Below are positions 57,266 through 57,697 of a stretch of DNA of 57,697 bases, one piece after another. Position 1 is the stretch's first letter, and every line of letters begins with the position of its first letter. Source of the DNA: Perkinsus olseni (lineage: Eukaryota; Perkinsozoa; Perkinsida); NCBI GenBank assembly GCA_013115125.1, contig JABANN010000173.1, forward strand, positions 1-57,697, read 5' to 3'. Made by a program: the position numbers and the translations under genes. Below the pieces are notes generated by a model, which had not been told where the DNA came from, did not search any database, and worked only from the letters and a program-made list of their open reading frames with translations.

Positions 57266-57656
57266 GATCCTTCTGACTCAGACTGTACTTCTTAGGGAAA
57301 GATGCCTATCTCCCAAATATATTGATCATTGATCACCGATCCTACTTGCTGCTTCTTTCGTATTATTACTAAAATAGACGAGTTGATGTTTGGTTGTAGT
57401 AGGGCAAATCACCGAGAGCTGCCGCTGGTGGGAACGACGGACTCCGTCGGACGGACACAGGGACACGCCTTGCCGCGCCATCAACATGCTCGCTGCGGCG
57501 CCGAATTGCATTCAGGTGTCGACCGGAGATTCACCTTTGCTGTCCGTTGTCGTGAGAGCCGGGGATGGCGCCTCAATTACTGAATCAATTCAGCGGATAA
57601 ACGAGTAGTTTATCTAGGTTAAAACCGGCGCGGAGAGATGCTGTGTTATATTGTGT

Positions 57657-57688
57657 GCACAGCGGGACACCTAGTGTCCCGACTGTGC
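57657..57688. repeat. Hairpin with 8-bp + 6-bp stem
   Basis: CGGGACAC/GTGTCCCG around the loop CTA, extended outside a single bulged A by GCACAG/CTGTGC. It lies at the window edge. Confidence 0.8.
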
Positions 57689-57697
57689 CTCCCACGC

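Larger units (their letters stand above)
56208..57697. other. Gene-poor right end
   Basis: No convincing gene. A plus frame at 57390-57608 (containing CRAINMLAAAPNCIQVSTGD and VVVRAGDGASITESIQ) has plausible composition and might be an exon, but nothing identifies it. Inverted repeats at 56338-56382, 57231-57265 and 57657-57688 are listed separately. Confidence 0.4.

Overview
The window reads as nuclear DNA of a gene-dense alveolate protist, most likely a Perkinsus-like species (inference). Reasons: nearly every gene is cut by short GT-AG introns, many 34-70 nt long; a CPW-WPC cysteine-rich domain, a family known mainly from alveolates, is present; and eukaryotic core genes on both strands are interspersed with single tRNAs. 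I see no bacterial operon, CRISPR array, rRNA or recognisable virus-like element. Because of the introns most coordinates below are gene spans (first to last recognised codon), not single open frames; ends are firm only where stated.

Left part (1-12000): an unassigned stretch ends in a CPW-WPC domain (to 1528). It is followed by a SAP-domain gene, ARV1 (sterol/ER lipid homeostasis), an SPX-domain protein with a G/K/Y/N-rich tail (minus), an exosome RNase PH-fold subunit (minus), a divergent sperm-tail PG-rich-repeat (axonemal) gene (plus) and a four-pass membrane protein (plus).

Middle (12000-29200): two tRNA-Thr(AGT) genes lie in a tandem duplication, followed by two intronless tandem paralogues of an unrecognised family. 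Then, all on the minus strand, come a SLC35-like nucleotide-sugar transporter, mitochondrial ribosomal protein bL21m, an HTTM/gamma-carboxylase-like membrane protein, EMC5, a SAM-dependent methyltransferase and the small ER translocon protein RAMP4/SERP1.

Right part (29400-57697): asparaginyl-tRNA synthetase with an N-terminal GST-like domain and a split-barrel (PNPOx-like) mitochondrial protein are on minus. On plus follow a redox-dead PDI-like protein ending in RDEL, an EME1/MMS4-like ERCC4-family subunit, tRNA-Arg(TCG), serine hydroxymethyltransferase, tRNA (guanine26-N2)-dimethyltransferase TRM1 and a long condensin II subunit D3 gene carrying an intronic MITE. A small helical protein and a small secreted cysteine-rich protein follow, and the last 1.5 kb is gene-poor with several strong hairpins.

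The contents are mostly housekeeping, with an ER/secretory theme (ARV1, EMC5, RAMP4, PDI-like, sugar transporter) and a tRNA/translation theme (AsnRS, TRM1, three tRNAs, bL21m). I do not infer co-regulation. The least explained coding material is the tandem intronless pair at 13338-16434.
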